DNA of 64,000 bases, taken from NCBI RefSeq assembly GCF_018398315.1, contig NZ_JAHBRW010000002.1:1906637-1970636 (forward strand), read 5' to 3'. Positions 27,255-35,636 of this stretch are shown piece after piece (within the stretch, counting starts at the first letter, position 1; every line of letters starts with the position of its first letter). Below the pieces are notes generated by a model that saw only the letters and a list, made by a program, of their open reading frames with translations, ran no database searches and had not been told where the DNA came from. Made by a program: the position numbers and the translations under genes. The DNA is from Chelatococcus sp. YT9 (GTDB lineage: Bacteria > Pseudomonadota > Alphaproteobacteria > Rhizobiales > Beijerinckiaceae).

Positions 27255-28808
27255 CTATCGCCCCCCTGCCTGAATCAAAGCCCCGCTGGCCGAAGAACTA
27301 TCCGCCATGGACGAGGCCAGAGTGACCGCCTCCACGCTCATGGCCTCCGCGCCGATCTCGCTCTCCAGCTTCCCGCCCCTGAATACGAGAGCGCGGTGGC
27401 AAATGGCTGCGACCTCTTCAAAGTCCGTTGAAATCAGCACGATCGCCCGGCCCGCCTGAAGCTGTCGCGCCAGCAACCTGTAGATCTCGTTCTTGGCGCC
27501 CACATCGACACCGGCCGTCGGATCTTCGAGGATGAGTACGTCTGGCGTGATACGTATCCACCTTGAGAGCACGACCTTTTGCTGGTTGCCGCCGGACAGA
27601 CTTTCGATGGGCGCCTCTGGCTCGTTCGGAACGAGTCCGACGTGCCGGCCGGCCTCCCGACATTCCTTCGCCTCGTCCCTCGGCGAACGCCACGAGAAAA
27701 GGCGGCTGCCCACGGCCAGGGGATTGAGATACATGTTTTCCCGAATAGAAAGCCCTGGAGCAATCGATTCCGCGAGGCGGTCAGCCCCGATCATCCCCAA
27801 GCCCCCGGCGATCGAGCGGCTGGGCGAGGCATGGTCGAGCAGCTTGCCACAGACGGTAATGTCGCCGGCCAACTTCGGCTCATCACCGATCAGGATCCGG
27901 CTGACCACCTCGTGACCGGCACCGCGCAGGCCGACAAGGCCAACAATCTCTCCCCGCCGCACCGAGAAAGAAACAGGGCCGACGTTCTCACCCGTGATCT
28001 CCCGACACTCCAACACCGCATCCGACGTCGGGGGTGGCGGCAATACGAAGGTATTCTCAAGTGCGCGCCCCATGATGGCGGCTACGAGGCTCTTGGGATC
28101 CGCCTGCGCGGTCCGGCGCGCGTCCGCCACTCGCCCGTCGCGCAGCACCAGAAGGCAATCCGAAATCGCGAAGATCTCGTCGAGCCGATGCGAGACGTAA
28201 ATCATGCTGACACCGCGCTTCTTCAGCGCGCGCAGGACAGAAAACAGCACCTCCACGTCGTCCTTCGGCAAACTGGCCGTCGGCTCGTCAAGAACCAGTA
28301 TGCTCGCGCCAACGCCTACCGCGCGCGCGATGGCTACGAGAGACTTTTCCGTGCGCGACAGGTCGCTCACCCTTTTTCGCGGATCAATGGCAGGCGCGAT
28401 ATCGCGAAGTGATTGACGCGCCTGCTCCTCGACACTGCCCCAGTCGATGAGCCCCAACCGTCGCTTGAAGCCTTGCGCCAAGGCTATGTTTTCCGCGACC
28501 GTCATCCATTCGATGAGCCCAAGGTCCTGGTGCACGAAGGCGATCGCGTAACGGTCGCGTCGTAGATCGTGAGGCTTTCCGTCAAGCAGCACCTCGCCGC
28601 TGTCGGCGGTGATGACGCCCGCGAGGATCTTAACGAGAGTGGATTTGCCGGCGCCGTTCTGGCCGAGCAGGGCGAGAATTTCACCGCGCGGCAACGTCAG
28701 ATCCACATTCTGCACGGCCTTCGTGGCGCCGAACGCCTTGCAGAGGCCCCTTATCGTCAAGGCATCGGACGCAGTCGCGCTGGCCAGATGTGCCGCCCCT
28801 GTCGTCAT
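27255..28808 (-). CDS. Sugar-type ABC transporter ATPase, tandem domains (RbsA-like)
   Basis: The ATG at 28808 (GGGAGG upstream) gives 517 residues; the longer frame to 28961 runs through the AT-rich promoter and was rejected. The first ATPase domain has Walker A GQNGAGKST at 49-57 and Walker B ILVLDEPTASLP, but its signature is weak (DLSRTEKSLVAIARA). The second has a degenerate Walker A (GLRGAGHEV) lacking the Lys, with a good signature LSGGNQQKVVLSRW and Walker B LILEDPTAGVD. Loss of the second Walker A is normal for RbsA-type proteins. It energises the permease encoded next. Confidence 0.92.
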   Translation of the reverse strand: MTTGAAHLASATASDALTIRGLCKAFGATKAVQNVDLTLPRGEILALLGQNGAGKSTLVKILAGVITADSGEVLLDGKPHDLRRDRYAIAFVHQDLGLIEWMTVAENIALAQGFKRRLGLIDWGSVEEQARQSLRDIAPAIDPRKRVSDLSRTEKSLVAIARAVGVGASILVLDEPTASLPKDDVEVLFSVLRALKKRGVSMIYVSHRLDEIFAISDCLLVLRDGRVADARRTAQADPKSLVAAIMGRALENTFVLPPPPTSDAVLECREITGENVGPVSFSVRRGEIVGLVGLRGAGHEVVSRILIGDEPKLAGDITVCGKLLDHASPSRSIAGGLGMIGADRLAESIAPGLSIRENMYLNPLAVGSRLFSWRSPRDEAKECREAGRHVGLVPNEPEAPIESLSGGNQQKVVLSRWIRITPDVLILEDPTAGVDVGAKNEIYRLLARQLQAGRAIVLISTDFEEVAAICHRALVFRGGKLESEIGAEAMSVEAVTLASSMADSSSASGALIQAGGR

Positions 28809-28849
28809 TGCCGCGCCCCTCCCGAGTGGCCCCAACCGAACAACAATGT

Positions 28850-28905
28850 GATATTGGCTATTTTTCGAAAAAAATATACGAACAATCTTATTTTGGCCAG
28901 CGTTC
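28850..28905. promoter_or_regulatory. AT-rich divergent promoter between ABC operon and araC-type gene
   Basis: This is a strongly AT-rich island in GC-rich DNA. It contains the palindrome TTTTTCGAAAAA at 28861-28872 and, read on the minus strand, a TTGTTC...TATATT pair that could form -35/-10 elements for the ABC operon. It is a natural site for the adjacent AraC-type regulator. Confidence 0.45.
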
Positions 28906-28963
28906 CGTGACAAAGAATTGGGCGACATTGCCGCTCGCAAGCGGGCGAGCGTTGGCATCAATC

Positions 28964-29839
28964 ATGGAGGCCATACTGACGAAAGGCGTAAGCACCGCCG
29001 CGAGGCTCGAACGGACGACGCAGCCGTTCGCGCTCATTGCGAGCCCCGCAAGGAAGTTCGTCCAGAACGGTTCCGGGGAGCTTTCCGTCGCTGCCATCGA
29101 ATGCGACAGGTGGAGCGAATCCTCGAGGGGTGATCGCCTTCACAAGATGATTTTGGTCGTCCGTGGCCAGATTGACGTTGAGGGAGAAGCAGGAGGTTGG
29201 CTCGTCGTGCCCAACCACATGATCTTCATTCCCGCGGACCGGGCCTTTAATCTACGCACCTCAGACGGCCTGCGCGCCCATGTGGCGTTTCTCGCGCCGG
29301 AAGACCATCCCTGGCACCATCACGGCTGCTGGGTCACCCAGGCCAACCCTCTGGTTCACGAACTGCTCACGCTCATGCTCAGCATGTCGGAGAGGGCTCC
29401 CGAAACGGGATCGACCCTGCGCCAATTGTTCAGAACGTTGTCGCACCTTTGCCAGGAATGGTTCTCCAACCCAAAGATGCTATGGTTGCCAGTCGCCAAG
29501 TCAGACGAAATGCGGCGTCTCATCAGCTATATCAGCACCCATCTGGCCGACGTGACAGTGGCGTCGGCCTGCGCCGCCTGTCGGCTGGCGCCGCGAACGA
29601 TGCAGCGCCTCTCTCAGGAAGAATTCTCATTTGGACTGAAATCGCTGATCATTGAGGTTCGAATGATGCGCGCGATGGAACTCCTGGCGCAGGACAGCAT
29701 GCCCATCGAGACTGTCGCCCAGAGCGTCGGCTATGCGAGCGTCAGCTCATTCACCACTGCCTTCACCAACCGCGCCGGCCATTCACCCGGCGAATATCGG
29801 CAGCGCAACCGTGCAGCGCTGCAATCCTGCGGGATCTAG
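28964..29839 (+). CDS. AraC-family transcriptional regulator
   Basis: From ATG 28964 the protein has 291 residues; the frame is open further upstream to 28790, but that part overlaps the divergent operon's start and promoter. No clear ribosome site was seen, so the start is uncertain. The N-terminal sensing half has a cupin-like segment (LVVRGQIDVEGEAGGWLVVP). The C-terminal AraC domain holds two helix-turn-helices: VASACAACRLAPRTMQRLSQ and PIETVAQSVGYASVSSFTTA followed by FTNRAGHSPGEYRQ. It diverges from the sugar-type ABC operon and is its probable activator. Confidence 0.88.
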   Translation: MEAILTKGVSTAARLERTTQPFALIASPARKFVQNGSGELSVAAIECDRWSESSRGDRLHKMILVVRGQIDVEGEAGGWLVVPNHMIFIPADRAFNLRTSDGLRAHVAFLAPEDHPWHHHGCWVTQANPLVHELLTLMLSMSERAPETGSTLRQLFRTLSHLCQEWFSNPKMLWLPVAKSDEMRRLISYISTHLADVTVASACAACRLAPRTMQRLSQEEFSFGLKSLIIEVRMMRAMELLAQDSMPIETVAQSVGYASVSSFTTAFTNRAGHSPGEYRQRNRAALQSCGI

Positions 29840-29915
29840 ATGGCCAGGTGTGCGGCAACGCGACCAAAATTGGCCCCCGCGCAACACTGGGTAGAGAACG
29901 CGGTATGAGGGCTCG

Positions 29916-30038
29916 CTGCGGCTTCCCACCGTCCAGGGAAAGAGTTTGGCCGGTGATGTGAGGTGATTTTTCATCCGCCAGGAACAGAACTGCCGCCGCG
30001 ATTCGCAAGGTTTCGCCCAGCGCCGGGATGGCACGGAG
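29916..30038 (-). pseudogene. C-terminal remnant of a short-chain dehydrogenase
   Basis: The minus-strand translation here reads LRAIPALGETLRIAAAVLFL, then ADEKSPHITGQTLSLDGGKP, which is the standard carboxy-terminal signature of an SDR enzyme (the IAAAVLFLAS...ITGQTLxVDGG block). There is no Rossmann GxxxGxG, NNAG or YxxxK part anywhere upstream in any frame before the SGNH gene at 30151, and the frame continues with unrelated residues past the normal end. I read it as the tail of a decayed gene. The surrounding 29840-30150 gap of 311 bp shows nothing else recognisable. It lies downstream of, and on the same strand as, the IclR-SGNH pair, so an SDR may once have belonged to that unit. Confidence 0.6.
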
Positions 30039-30150
30039 CGTGCCCTGTTGGAGCCGGCGACCAGCCGCCGCGACCAAACTCAGGAGAAAGCTCCGCTCAG
30101 ACGCGGGCTTGCCTCTCGAATCCAGCGCAGCAACAGATGCGAGACAGATC

Positions 30151-30822
30151 CTAGGCTTTATCGAACCAGGCGCGCCACTGCGGCCATTGCGCGATCATAT
30201 CGGCGACATAGGCGTAGCCCTCGCCCGCAGGATTGCTGCCATCGCCTGCCTGGGTGAGCGTCATCCAGCGCGGATCTTCCATCAGCGGCGTGTGGAGATC
30301 CAGAAACGGCACACCGATTTCAGCAGCAACTTCGGCATATCGGGCGTTGTATTCAGCCTGCCGCGCGTTTGAGAAGCGATACTGAGGGCCGCTCAACAGT
30401 TGCGGATAGGGCAGCGCATCGTTCATCGGTATAAGCCCGATCCACAAAGTCGGGAGCCATTGCGATGCCTCCCGGAGAATGGCACGTGCATTGGCCGCCG
30501 ACTCCTCCAACGGCACTTCAATCCCCCGGCCGACTTCCTCCTTGGCGTCGTTACCCCCAAACATGAAGACAAGCCGGCCGTTGGCGCCGGCTGGAATCCT
30601 GGCCTCGCATTCGCGGCGCCAGCGTTCGGCGATCATTCGGGTGGAGTTCCCGCGAATGCCGAGGTTGTACAGGGATATGTCGTGATTTTTCGCCCACTCT
30701 CCCGCCACGAGGCGCCCGGTCCAACCGAGCGCCGTCTCATCGCCGGCACCTACGGTGAAAGCGTCGCCGATGAAGCAGATGCGGCTGAAACTGGTCCGGC
30801 TTGGAGGAAAGGTCTTCATCAT
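30151..30822 (-). CDS. SGNH/GDSL-fold protein lacking catalytic Ser and His
   Basis: The protein has 223 residues from ATG 30822 (a second ATG follows at 30819). The SGNH fold is clear: block I is CFIGDAFTVGAGDE, block II NLGIRGNSTRMIAERW, block III VFMFGGNDAKEE and block V AGDGSNPAGEGYAYVADMI. Two catalytic positions deviate. GDSx has become GDA, so Ala21 replaces the nucleophile Ser, and DxxH has become DGSN, so Asn197 replaces the base His; Asp194 and the block II/III oxyanion residues remain. No signal peptide is seen. The gene starts 25 bp after the end of the IclR gene, which suggests co-transcription. It may be a binding or regulatory pseudoenzyme, or a hydrolase with rearranged chemistry. 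Confidence 0.85.
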   Translation of the reverse strand: MMKTFPPSRTSFSRICFIGDAFTVGAGDETALGWTGRLVAGEWAKNHDISLYNLGIRGNSTRMIAERWRRECEARIPAGANGRLVFMFGGNDAKEEVGRGIEVPLEESAANARAILREASQWLPTLWIGLIPMNDALPYPQLLSGPQYRFSNARQAEYNARYAEVAAEIGVPFLDLHTPLMEDPRWMTLTQAGDGSNPAGEGYAYVADMIAQWPQWRAWFDKA

Positions 30823-30847
30823 GCGTTCTCGCTTGAGTTGTGCGCGA

Positions 30848-31642
30848 TCAACGTCCGCTGCGCGTTGCACCCGGGTTCCGCGGGCCACTGAGCTGCAGCG
30901 GCATGCTGGACAACTCCGTGATTTCGCGTGCAGCCTTTATAATTTCCGCGGCCATCGCGGATCTCAGCGCATCATCGGCAGCGTGGTCGGGAAATGAAAC
31001 GGATATACTGATATCCGGCTGGCTTGCGTTGCGGGCCGTGATGACCGCTCCGATGGACGTGATACCCGGCGCTGTTGCGCAGGCAACCTGGATCCACCCC
31101 GCCTCTCGGCAACGCCTTACATCCTTCAACGTATCGGCAAGGGGGATCGCCTCGCCGGTGACAGGATGAACAACGGACGCCCCAAGCCGCTCGGCGACAA
31201 CCGCGTCTTCACAGTTTGACAACAAGGACAGACCAAGCGCCGTCTGCTCTGCCGGAAGACGCGAGCCGACATCAAGCACAAGCCGGAGCGGATGGCTGCC
31301 CTGCCACTGACGAAGCACGACAACGTCAGCGCCGTCGAGGATGCCAGCGTAGGCCGTGAACCCGAATGTCTCGACAAGGCGTAACAAAGAACGATCGACG
31401 AGGTCGAGCACGCTATGTGTCGAGACATAAAGCCCGCCGAGCTGAAGCAATAATGGGCCTACGCTATACTCCCTGCCGCCATCCTGCCGCTCTAAGATCC
31501 CGCCCTCGCTCAAAGTCTTCAAAAGCCGCGAGACCGTGCTTTTGGGAATGTCCAGCTCAGCTGCGGCATCCGATACCCGAAGCGTCGGCTTCTGAGGCGA
31601 GAGCGATTGCAAAATTCGGATGGCGCTTTCCAGACTGCTCAT
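30848..31642 (-). CDS. IclR-family transcriptional regulator
   Basis: A 264-residue IclR protein. The winged helix spans SLESAIRILQSLSPQKPTLR and DAAAELDIPKSTVSRLLKTL; the effector domain contains FTAYAGILDGADVVVLRQWQ, LPAEQTALGLSLLSNC and QVACATAPGITSIGAVITAR. It is upstream of the SGNH gene on the same strand and diverges from the Pot-type transporter operon beginning at 31799. A long inverted repeat that includes its own start codon lies in the gap, so autoregulation and control of the transporter are both plausible. Confidence 0.9.
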   Translation of the reverse strand: MSSLESAIRILQSLSPQKPTLRVSDAAAELDIPKSTVSRLLKTLSEGGILERQDGGREYSVGPLLLQLGGLYVSTHSVLDLVDRSLLRLVETFGFTAYAGILDGADVVVLRQWQGSHPLRLVLDVGSRLPAEQTALGLSLLSNCEDAVVAERLGASVVHPVTGEAIPLADTLKDVRRCREAGWIQVACATAPGITSIGAVITARNASQPDISISVSFPDHAADDALRSAMAAEIIKAAREITELSSMPLQLSGPRNPGATRSGR

Positions 31643-31713
31643 TATTGCGTCAACCCTGTGATTGTTTCATCTGAAGCAACTGGTTGACAGATTTGGTACA
31701 AGATGAGCAGTCT
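31632..31713. promoter_or_regulatory. 11-bp perfect inverted repeat across the iclR/transporter gap
   Basis: AGACTGCTCAT at 31632-31642 and ATGAGCAGTCT at 31703-31713 are exact reverse complements. The first arm includes the iclR start codon. In each case GTTGAC lies a short distance upstream of the arm, read in its own direction (TTGACA at 31684-31689 on the plus strand), which looks like a duplicated promoter/operator unit facing each way. Confidence 0.5.
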
Positions 31714-31798
31714 AGCGTCAAGTTGAACCCGCCGCTGCACCGATCGCTCGCAATTCGATCGGTGTGTGGTCCGGTATCGCCAAAATGGAGCATGGGGA

Positions 31799-32830
31799 AT
31801 GGTCGGATTTGCAAGGCTAGCGGCAATCGCCCTGGGCTTAGGAGCGGCAGGATTGGGTATGCTGACGCCACTGGCCGTCAAGGCACAGGAGCCTCTGGTG
31901 GTGGTAGCCTCAGGCGGGGTGTGGCTCGAGTCAGCCAAAAAGAACTTCGCAACCTGTTATAAGGAGCGAACGGGGCAGTCGCCGGAAATCCTTGTCCTCA
32001 ATTCGAGCGATGTCATGAGCAAGATCAGGGCGAATCCCAAAAATCCGCCTATCCATGTCGCTCTGCTCAGCGAAATCGACGCCATTCGGGCCGGCCGCGA
32101 AGGGCTGCTCGACAAGCTCGACGCCGCCAAGGCGCCAAACCTCAAGGATGTTCCACAGATCTTTCGTGAACAGTGGGACGACTTCGCCACAATTCAGAAC
32201 TTCGGCGCCATGATTGTCCTTTATAACAAAGACAAGATCCCGACGCCCCCTGCTGATTGGAAGACACTGATCGACGACGTCATTGCCGGCAAGTTCGGCG
32301 ATCGAGTGTCGTTTCCCGCAGTGACGATGGCCTGGGGACCCATGTTCACCTGGTTTCTCAGCACCCTTTACGGCGGCGACGAGAATGTCGTCTTCGAGAA
32401 ATACAAGGCGATGGCGCCGCATGTGGCGAAGTTCTGGACATCGCCTGTCGATGCCATGAACATGTTCGCGGCGAAGGAAATTGACCTGCTCGTTTACTGG
32501 GACGGGCGTGCGTATTCATTTGCCAACGAGAATAAATGGGCCGGCGCCTACATTCCGGAGCCCGGCGCCTTCCAGTCGGCCGCCATGCTGGCGAAGGTCA
32601 AGAACGCGCCGGAATCGGCCTGGACATATATTGACTGCGTCCTGTCGCCGAAGGCCCAGCTGGGCCATGCCGAAACCATCATCTATCCCGTCGTCAATTC
32701 CAAGGTCGTCTACCCCGACGCCCTGAAAGCGCAGCTAACTCCGCTCGAGAAGGTGCGTCAGCCTGACTTCAAATCCTTCATCGACAAGATCCCGGCTTGG
32801 ATTGATCGCTGGAACAAGGAAATCCGCTGA
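31799..32830 (+). CDS. Spermidine/putrescine-type ABC transporter substrate-binding protein
   Basis: The ATG at 31799 has GGAG 8 nt upstream and starts a 343-residue precursor with a signal peptide ending in VKA near residue 29; an in-frame ATG at 31766 lacks such a site. The mature part belongs to the PotD / iron-type family (SBP_bac_1/8): PLVVVASGGVWLESAKKNFA, NFGAMIVLYNKDKIPTPPAD and DLLVYWDGRAYSFANENKW. The binding-site Trp/Asp pattern of polyamine binders is only partly apparent, so the ligand is open. Permeases and ATPase follow. Confidence 0.9.
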   Translation: MVGFARLAAIALGLGAAGLGMLTPLAVKAQEPLVVVASGGVWLESAKKNFATCYKERTGQSPEILVLNSSDVMSKIRANPKNPPIHVALLSEIDAIRAGREGLLDKLDAAKAPNLKDVPQIFREQWDDFATIQNFGAMIVLYNKDKIPTPPADWKTLIDDVIAGKFGDRVSFPAVTMAWGPMFTWFLSTLYGGDENVVFEKYKAMAPHVAKFWTSPVDAMNMFAAKEIDLLVYWDGRAYSFANENKWAGAYIPEPGAFQSAAMLAKVKNAPESAWTYIDCVLSPKAQLGHAETIIYPVVNSKVVYPDALKAQLTPLEKVRQPDFKSFIDKIPAWIDRWNKEIR

Positions 32831-32860
32831 TATGGCCCCCGCTAACGGCAGCACTCTGCG

Positions 32861-33700
32861 ATGACGGAAGCAGCTCGTATGAGGCCGGGTGTTGCACCCG
32901 GTCTCCTTCTGTCGCTGCCGGCGGTCGTATTCCTTCTTGCCTTCTTCATCGGCCCCCTTGCGCTGAACACGGGGCGCAGTCTTGAGACGCCGGACGGCCT
33001 CGGAATCTATCAATATGCGCGCGCTCTCGGCGACCAATATTATCTAGGTGTACTCGGTGTCACGATCGCCCTGAGCATAGCGGTGACTTTGGCAACGCTT
33101 GCGCTGGGTTATCCAATGGCTCTTGCCATCGCGCGCTCCTCAGGCCGCACGAAAAGCCTCCTCATCTTCTTGATCGTCACACCACTTCTCATCAATGTGG
33201 TAGTCCGTACTTTCGGCTGGATGATCATCCTGGGCCGCAGTGGCGTCATCAATGCGATCCTCAAGGCGCTTAACCTCGATACCGTGAACATCGGCAGCGG
33301 CTGGTTTGCGATATGGCTGGCGCTGGTCCATGTCCTCCTCCCCTTCATGGTCTTGTCCATTGCAAGCACGCTCGAAGGTATCGACGGCGCTCTTGAGGAG
33401 GCCGCGGCAACCCTTGGAGCTTCGCCTTTCCGGAGCTTCGTTCATGTTGTCCTGCCTCTGAGCGCGCAGGGCGTGATGACAGGCATGCTGCTTGTCTTTG
33501 CTTTGAGCATGGGCAGTTTCGTGACAGTCATGCTCATGGGCAGCAACGCGACGATGGTTCTGCCACTCCTCATCTATCAACAACTCAATCTTGCATCGGA
33601 TTGGCCGTTTGCCGCCGCTCTCGGCAACATCTTGCTCATCACCGCAGTCGCCGTGATCGCCCTCCAGTTGCGCCTCGCCAGATCGAGGGCTAGTCGATGA
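32861..33700 (+). CDS. Spermidine/putrescine-type ABC transporter permease (PotB-like)
   Basis: A 279-residue membrane protein with six helices, beginning PGVAPGLLLSLPAVVFLLAF. The conserved EAA loop is EGIDGALEEAAATLGASPFR near residues 170-189, and VTPLLINVVVRTFGWMIILG is typical of PotB/PotH proteins. Its stop overlaps the next start (ATGA at 33697-33700), so the two permeases are coupled. Confidence 0.91.
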   Translation: MTEAARMRPGVAPGLLLSLPAVVFLLAFFIGPLALNTGRSLETPDGLGIYQYARALGDQYYLGVLGVTIALSIAVTLATLALGYPMALAIARSSGRTKSLLIFLIVTPLLINVVVRTFGWMIILGRSGVINAILKALNLDTVNIGSGWFAIWLALVHVLLPFMVLSIASTLEGIDGALEEAAATLGASPFRSFVHVVLPLSAQGVMTGMLLVFALSMGSFVTVMLMGSNATMVLPLLIYQQLNLASDWPFAAALGNILLITAVAVIALQLRLARSRASR

Positions 33701-34521
33701 GACAGGTTGAGAAGCTCGGCAAGGGCTTGAGGACCTACGTCGTCCTCGCTGGTCTGTTCATCATGGCGCCGCAGGCGATCGTTTTTGTGGTCGCCTTTTC
33801 GTCAGCGAGCTTTGTGTCTTTTCCGCCTCCCGGCTTTTCGCTGAGGTGGTTCGAACAGGTTCTTGCAGACCCGACATTCATGCGGCCCATGTGGAACAGC
33901 GTCGTTCTGGGATTGCTGGCGACGGTCTTTGCCGCCATTGTCGCGGTGCCCGCCGCGATCGCGCTCGTGCGGTACCCCTTTCGGTTCTCTACGGCGATCC
34001 AGACCTTTCTCTTGTCGCCGCTTAGCATGCCAGCGCTCATCTTGGCGATCGCGTTGCTGTTCTATCTCAACGCCATCGGGCTCGGTAATACGTTCGCAGG
34101 CTTGGTCATTGGCCATGTCGTGATCACGATTCCTTATCTCCTGCGCACGATCGTGGCCGTTTATGCCAGTACAGACCCGCGCATCGAGGAAGCCGCCTAT
34201 ACTCTCGGCTCACCGCCGCTCGCGACCTTCTGGCATGTCACGTTACCTATGCTGCGACCCGCTTTGTTTGCGGGCGGGATGTTCGCCTTTCTGATTTCCT
34301 TCGACGAGGTCGCGATTTCGCTGCTGCTGTCCAACGCGCGTTCGATGACGCTTCCGGTTGCGATACTCGGCTATCTCGTCAACAACTACGATCCCGCTGT
34401 CGCGGCGATTTCCGTGGTCAAGATGATCATTGTCATCATTGGGCTCATCGCTCTCGAATACACCTATGGACTGCGTAATCTTACCTTGCCGAGCAACCAG
34501 GAACAGCGCCGCAATGGCTGA
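33697..34521 (+). CDS. Spermidine/putrescine-type ABC transporter permease (PotC-like)
   Basis: A 274-residue permease with six helices. The second-permease features FVVAFSSASFVSFPPPGFSL and RWFEQVLADPTFMRPMWNSV are near the N-terminus and the EAA loop DPRIEEAAYTLGSPPLATFW is near residue 160. It pairs with the PotB-like protein. The ATG overlaps the stop of that gene, and its own end overlaps the ATPase start by 8 bp. Confidence 0.91.
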   Translation: MRQVEKLGKGLRTYVVLAGLFIMAPQAIVFVVAFSSASFVSFPPPGFSLRWFEQVLADPTFMRPMWNSVVLGLLATVFAAIVAVPAAIALVRYPFRFSTAIQTFLLSPLSMPALILAIALLFYLNAIGLGNTFAGLVIGHVVITIPYLLRTIVAVYASTDPRIEEAAYTLGSPPLATFWHVTLPMLRPALFAGGMFAFLISFDEVAISLLLSNARSMTLPVAILGYLVNNYDPAVAAISVVKMIIVIIGLIALEYTYGLRNLTLPSNQEQRRNG

Positions 34522-35605
34522 ATCTGCTTCCCGCCCGTCGCGCGGACGCATCGCAATCCGGGATGTCGCCAAATCATATGATGGCGCCCCCGCCCTACGC
34601 GATATCAATCTCGAGGCGGCGCCTGGGGAATTTATCGCTCTGCTCGGCCCGTCAGGCTGTGGCAAGACGACCTTGTTGCGGTGTATCGCAGGCCTTATCA
34701 ACGTAGATCGCGGTGACATCCGCGTTGATGATCGTTCGCTCGTCGAAACGGCGCCCTGGAAACGCGACATCAGCGTCGTTTTCCAAAGCTATGCGCTCTT
34801 TCCCCACATGAGCGTCGCACAAAATGTCGCCTTCGGCCTCAAGATGAGGCGGCAGGACAAGACCCAGATTGCGAAGCGCGTCGCCCACGCCTTGGATCTC
34901 GTTCAGATGACGGCCTTCGCCGAAAGGCGGCCCGCGCAGCTCTCAGGTGGCCAGCAGCAACGCGTGGCGCTGGCGAGGGCCATCGTCGTGGAACCGACGA
35001 TCCTGCTGCTCGATGAACCTCTTGCAGCGCTTGATGCGAAGCTCAGAGCGTCTGTTCAGATTGAGATACGCAGTCTACAGAAAAGACTCGGCGTCACGAC
35101 GATACTCGTCACGCACGATCAGGCGGAGGCAATGACGATGTCGGATCGCATTGCCGTGATGAATGCCGGGCGAATCGAACAGATCGGCAAACCACTCGAT
35201 CTCTACAACCGGCCGGCCACACCATTCGTGGCCGATTTCGTCGGAGAGACCAACAGGCTTCATGGTGAGATCAGGCCGAACTCTACAGCCGGGGCGACGT
35301 TCCACGTCAACGGGTCCGCGCACGGATTCCCCCTCCCACCAGCGCAGCTGTCTCCCGGCCCCGCCACCCTTATGATACGCCCGGAGAACATCCGCCTCAG
35401 GCACGAGGCGGCGGGGCTGCCGGGCACGGTGGAACATACCGCGCTCATCGGTGATCGGTTTCAGATCACCGTGTCTGCTCTCGGCCTCAGCCTACGCGCG
35501 ACGATACTGAACAACATTGCAGCAGGTCGCATTCCCGCGCCCGGAGATAGCGTCTCGGTGGCGTGGCGTGCAGAAGACGCGCTGGCCTTCCCCGGCCATG
35601 TCTGA
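34514..35605 (+). CDS. Spermidine/putrescine-type ABC transporter ATPase (PotA-like)
   Basis: The ATG at 34514 overlaps the previous gene by 8 bp and gives 363 residues; the longer frame to 34430 is inside that gene. Walker A is GPSGCGKT at 45-52, Q-loop VVFQSYALFPHMSVAQNVAF, signature LSGGQQQRVALARA, Walker B ILLLDEPLAALD, and the His switch THDQAEAMTMSDRI. A C-terminal TOBE domain follows (about residues 240-360, with ATLMIRPENIRL). It completes a four-gene importer. The next gene is convergent. Confidence 0.93.
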   Translation: MAESASRPSRGRIAIRDVAKSYDGAPALRDINLEAAPGEFIALLGPSGCGKTTLLRCIAGLINVDRGDIRVDDRSLVETAPWKRDISVVFQSYALFPHMSVAQNVAFGLKMRRQDKTQIAKRVAHALDLVQMTAFAERRPAQLSGGQQQRVALARAIVVEPTILLLDEPLAALDAKLRASVQIEIRSLQKRLGVTTILVTHDQAEAMTMSDRIAVMNAGRIEQIGKPLDLYNRPATPFVADFVGETNRLHGEIRPNSTAGATFHVNGSAHGFPLPPAQLSPGPATLMIRPENIRLRHEAAGLPGTVEHTALIGDRFQITVSALGLSLRATILNNIAAGRIPAPGDSVSVAWRAEDALAFPGHV

Positions 35606-35636
35606 GCTCCGGTATCGGAACTTGGGAGAAGTCTGC

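Noticed and set aside
28370-28420. Degenerate first signature motif in the RbsA-like ATPase as a sign of inactivation
   Set aside because: Tandem sugar-type ATPases often have one weakened site, and the second Walker A is typically degenerate too, so this is within family variation.
29763-30077. 104-residue minus-strand open frame as an intact gene
   Set aside because: Only the middle third resembles SDR C-termini; the rest has no family pattern, the start is TTG-like without ribosome site, and the catalytic part of an SDR is missing, so it is listed as a remnant.
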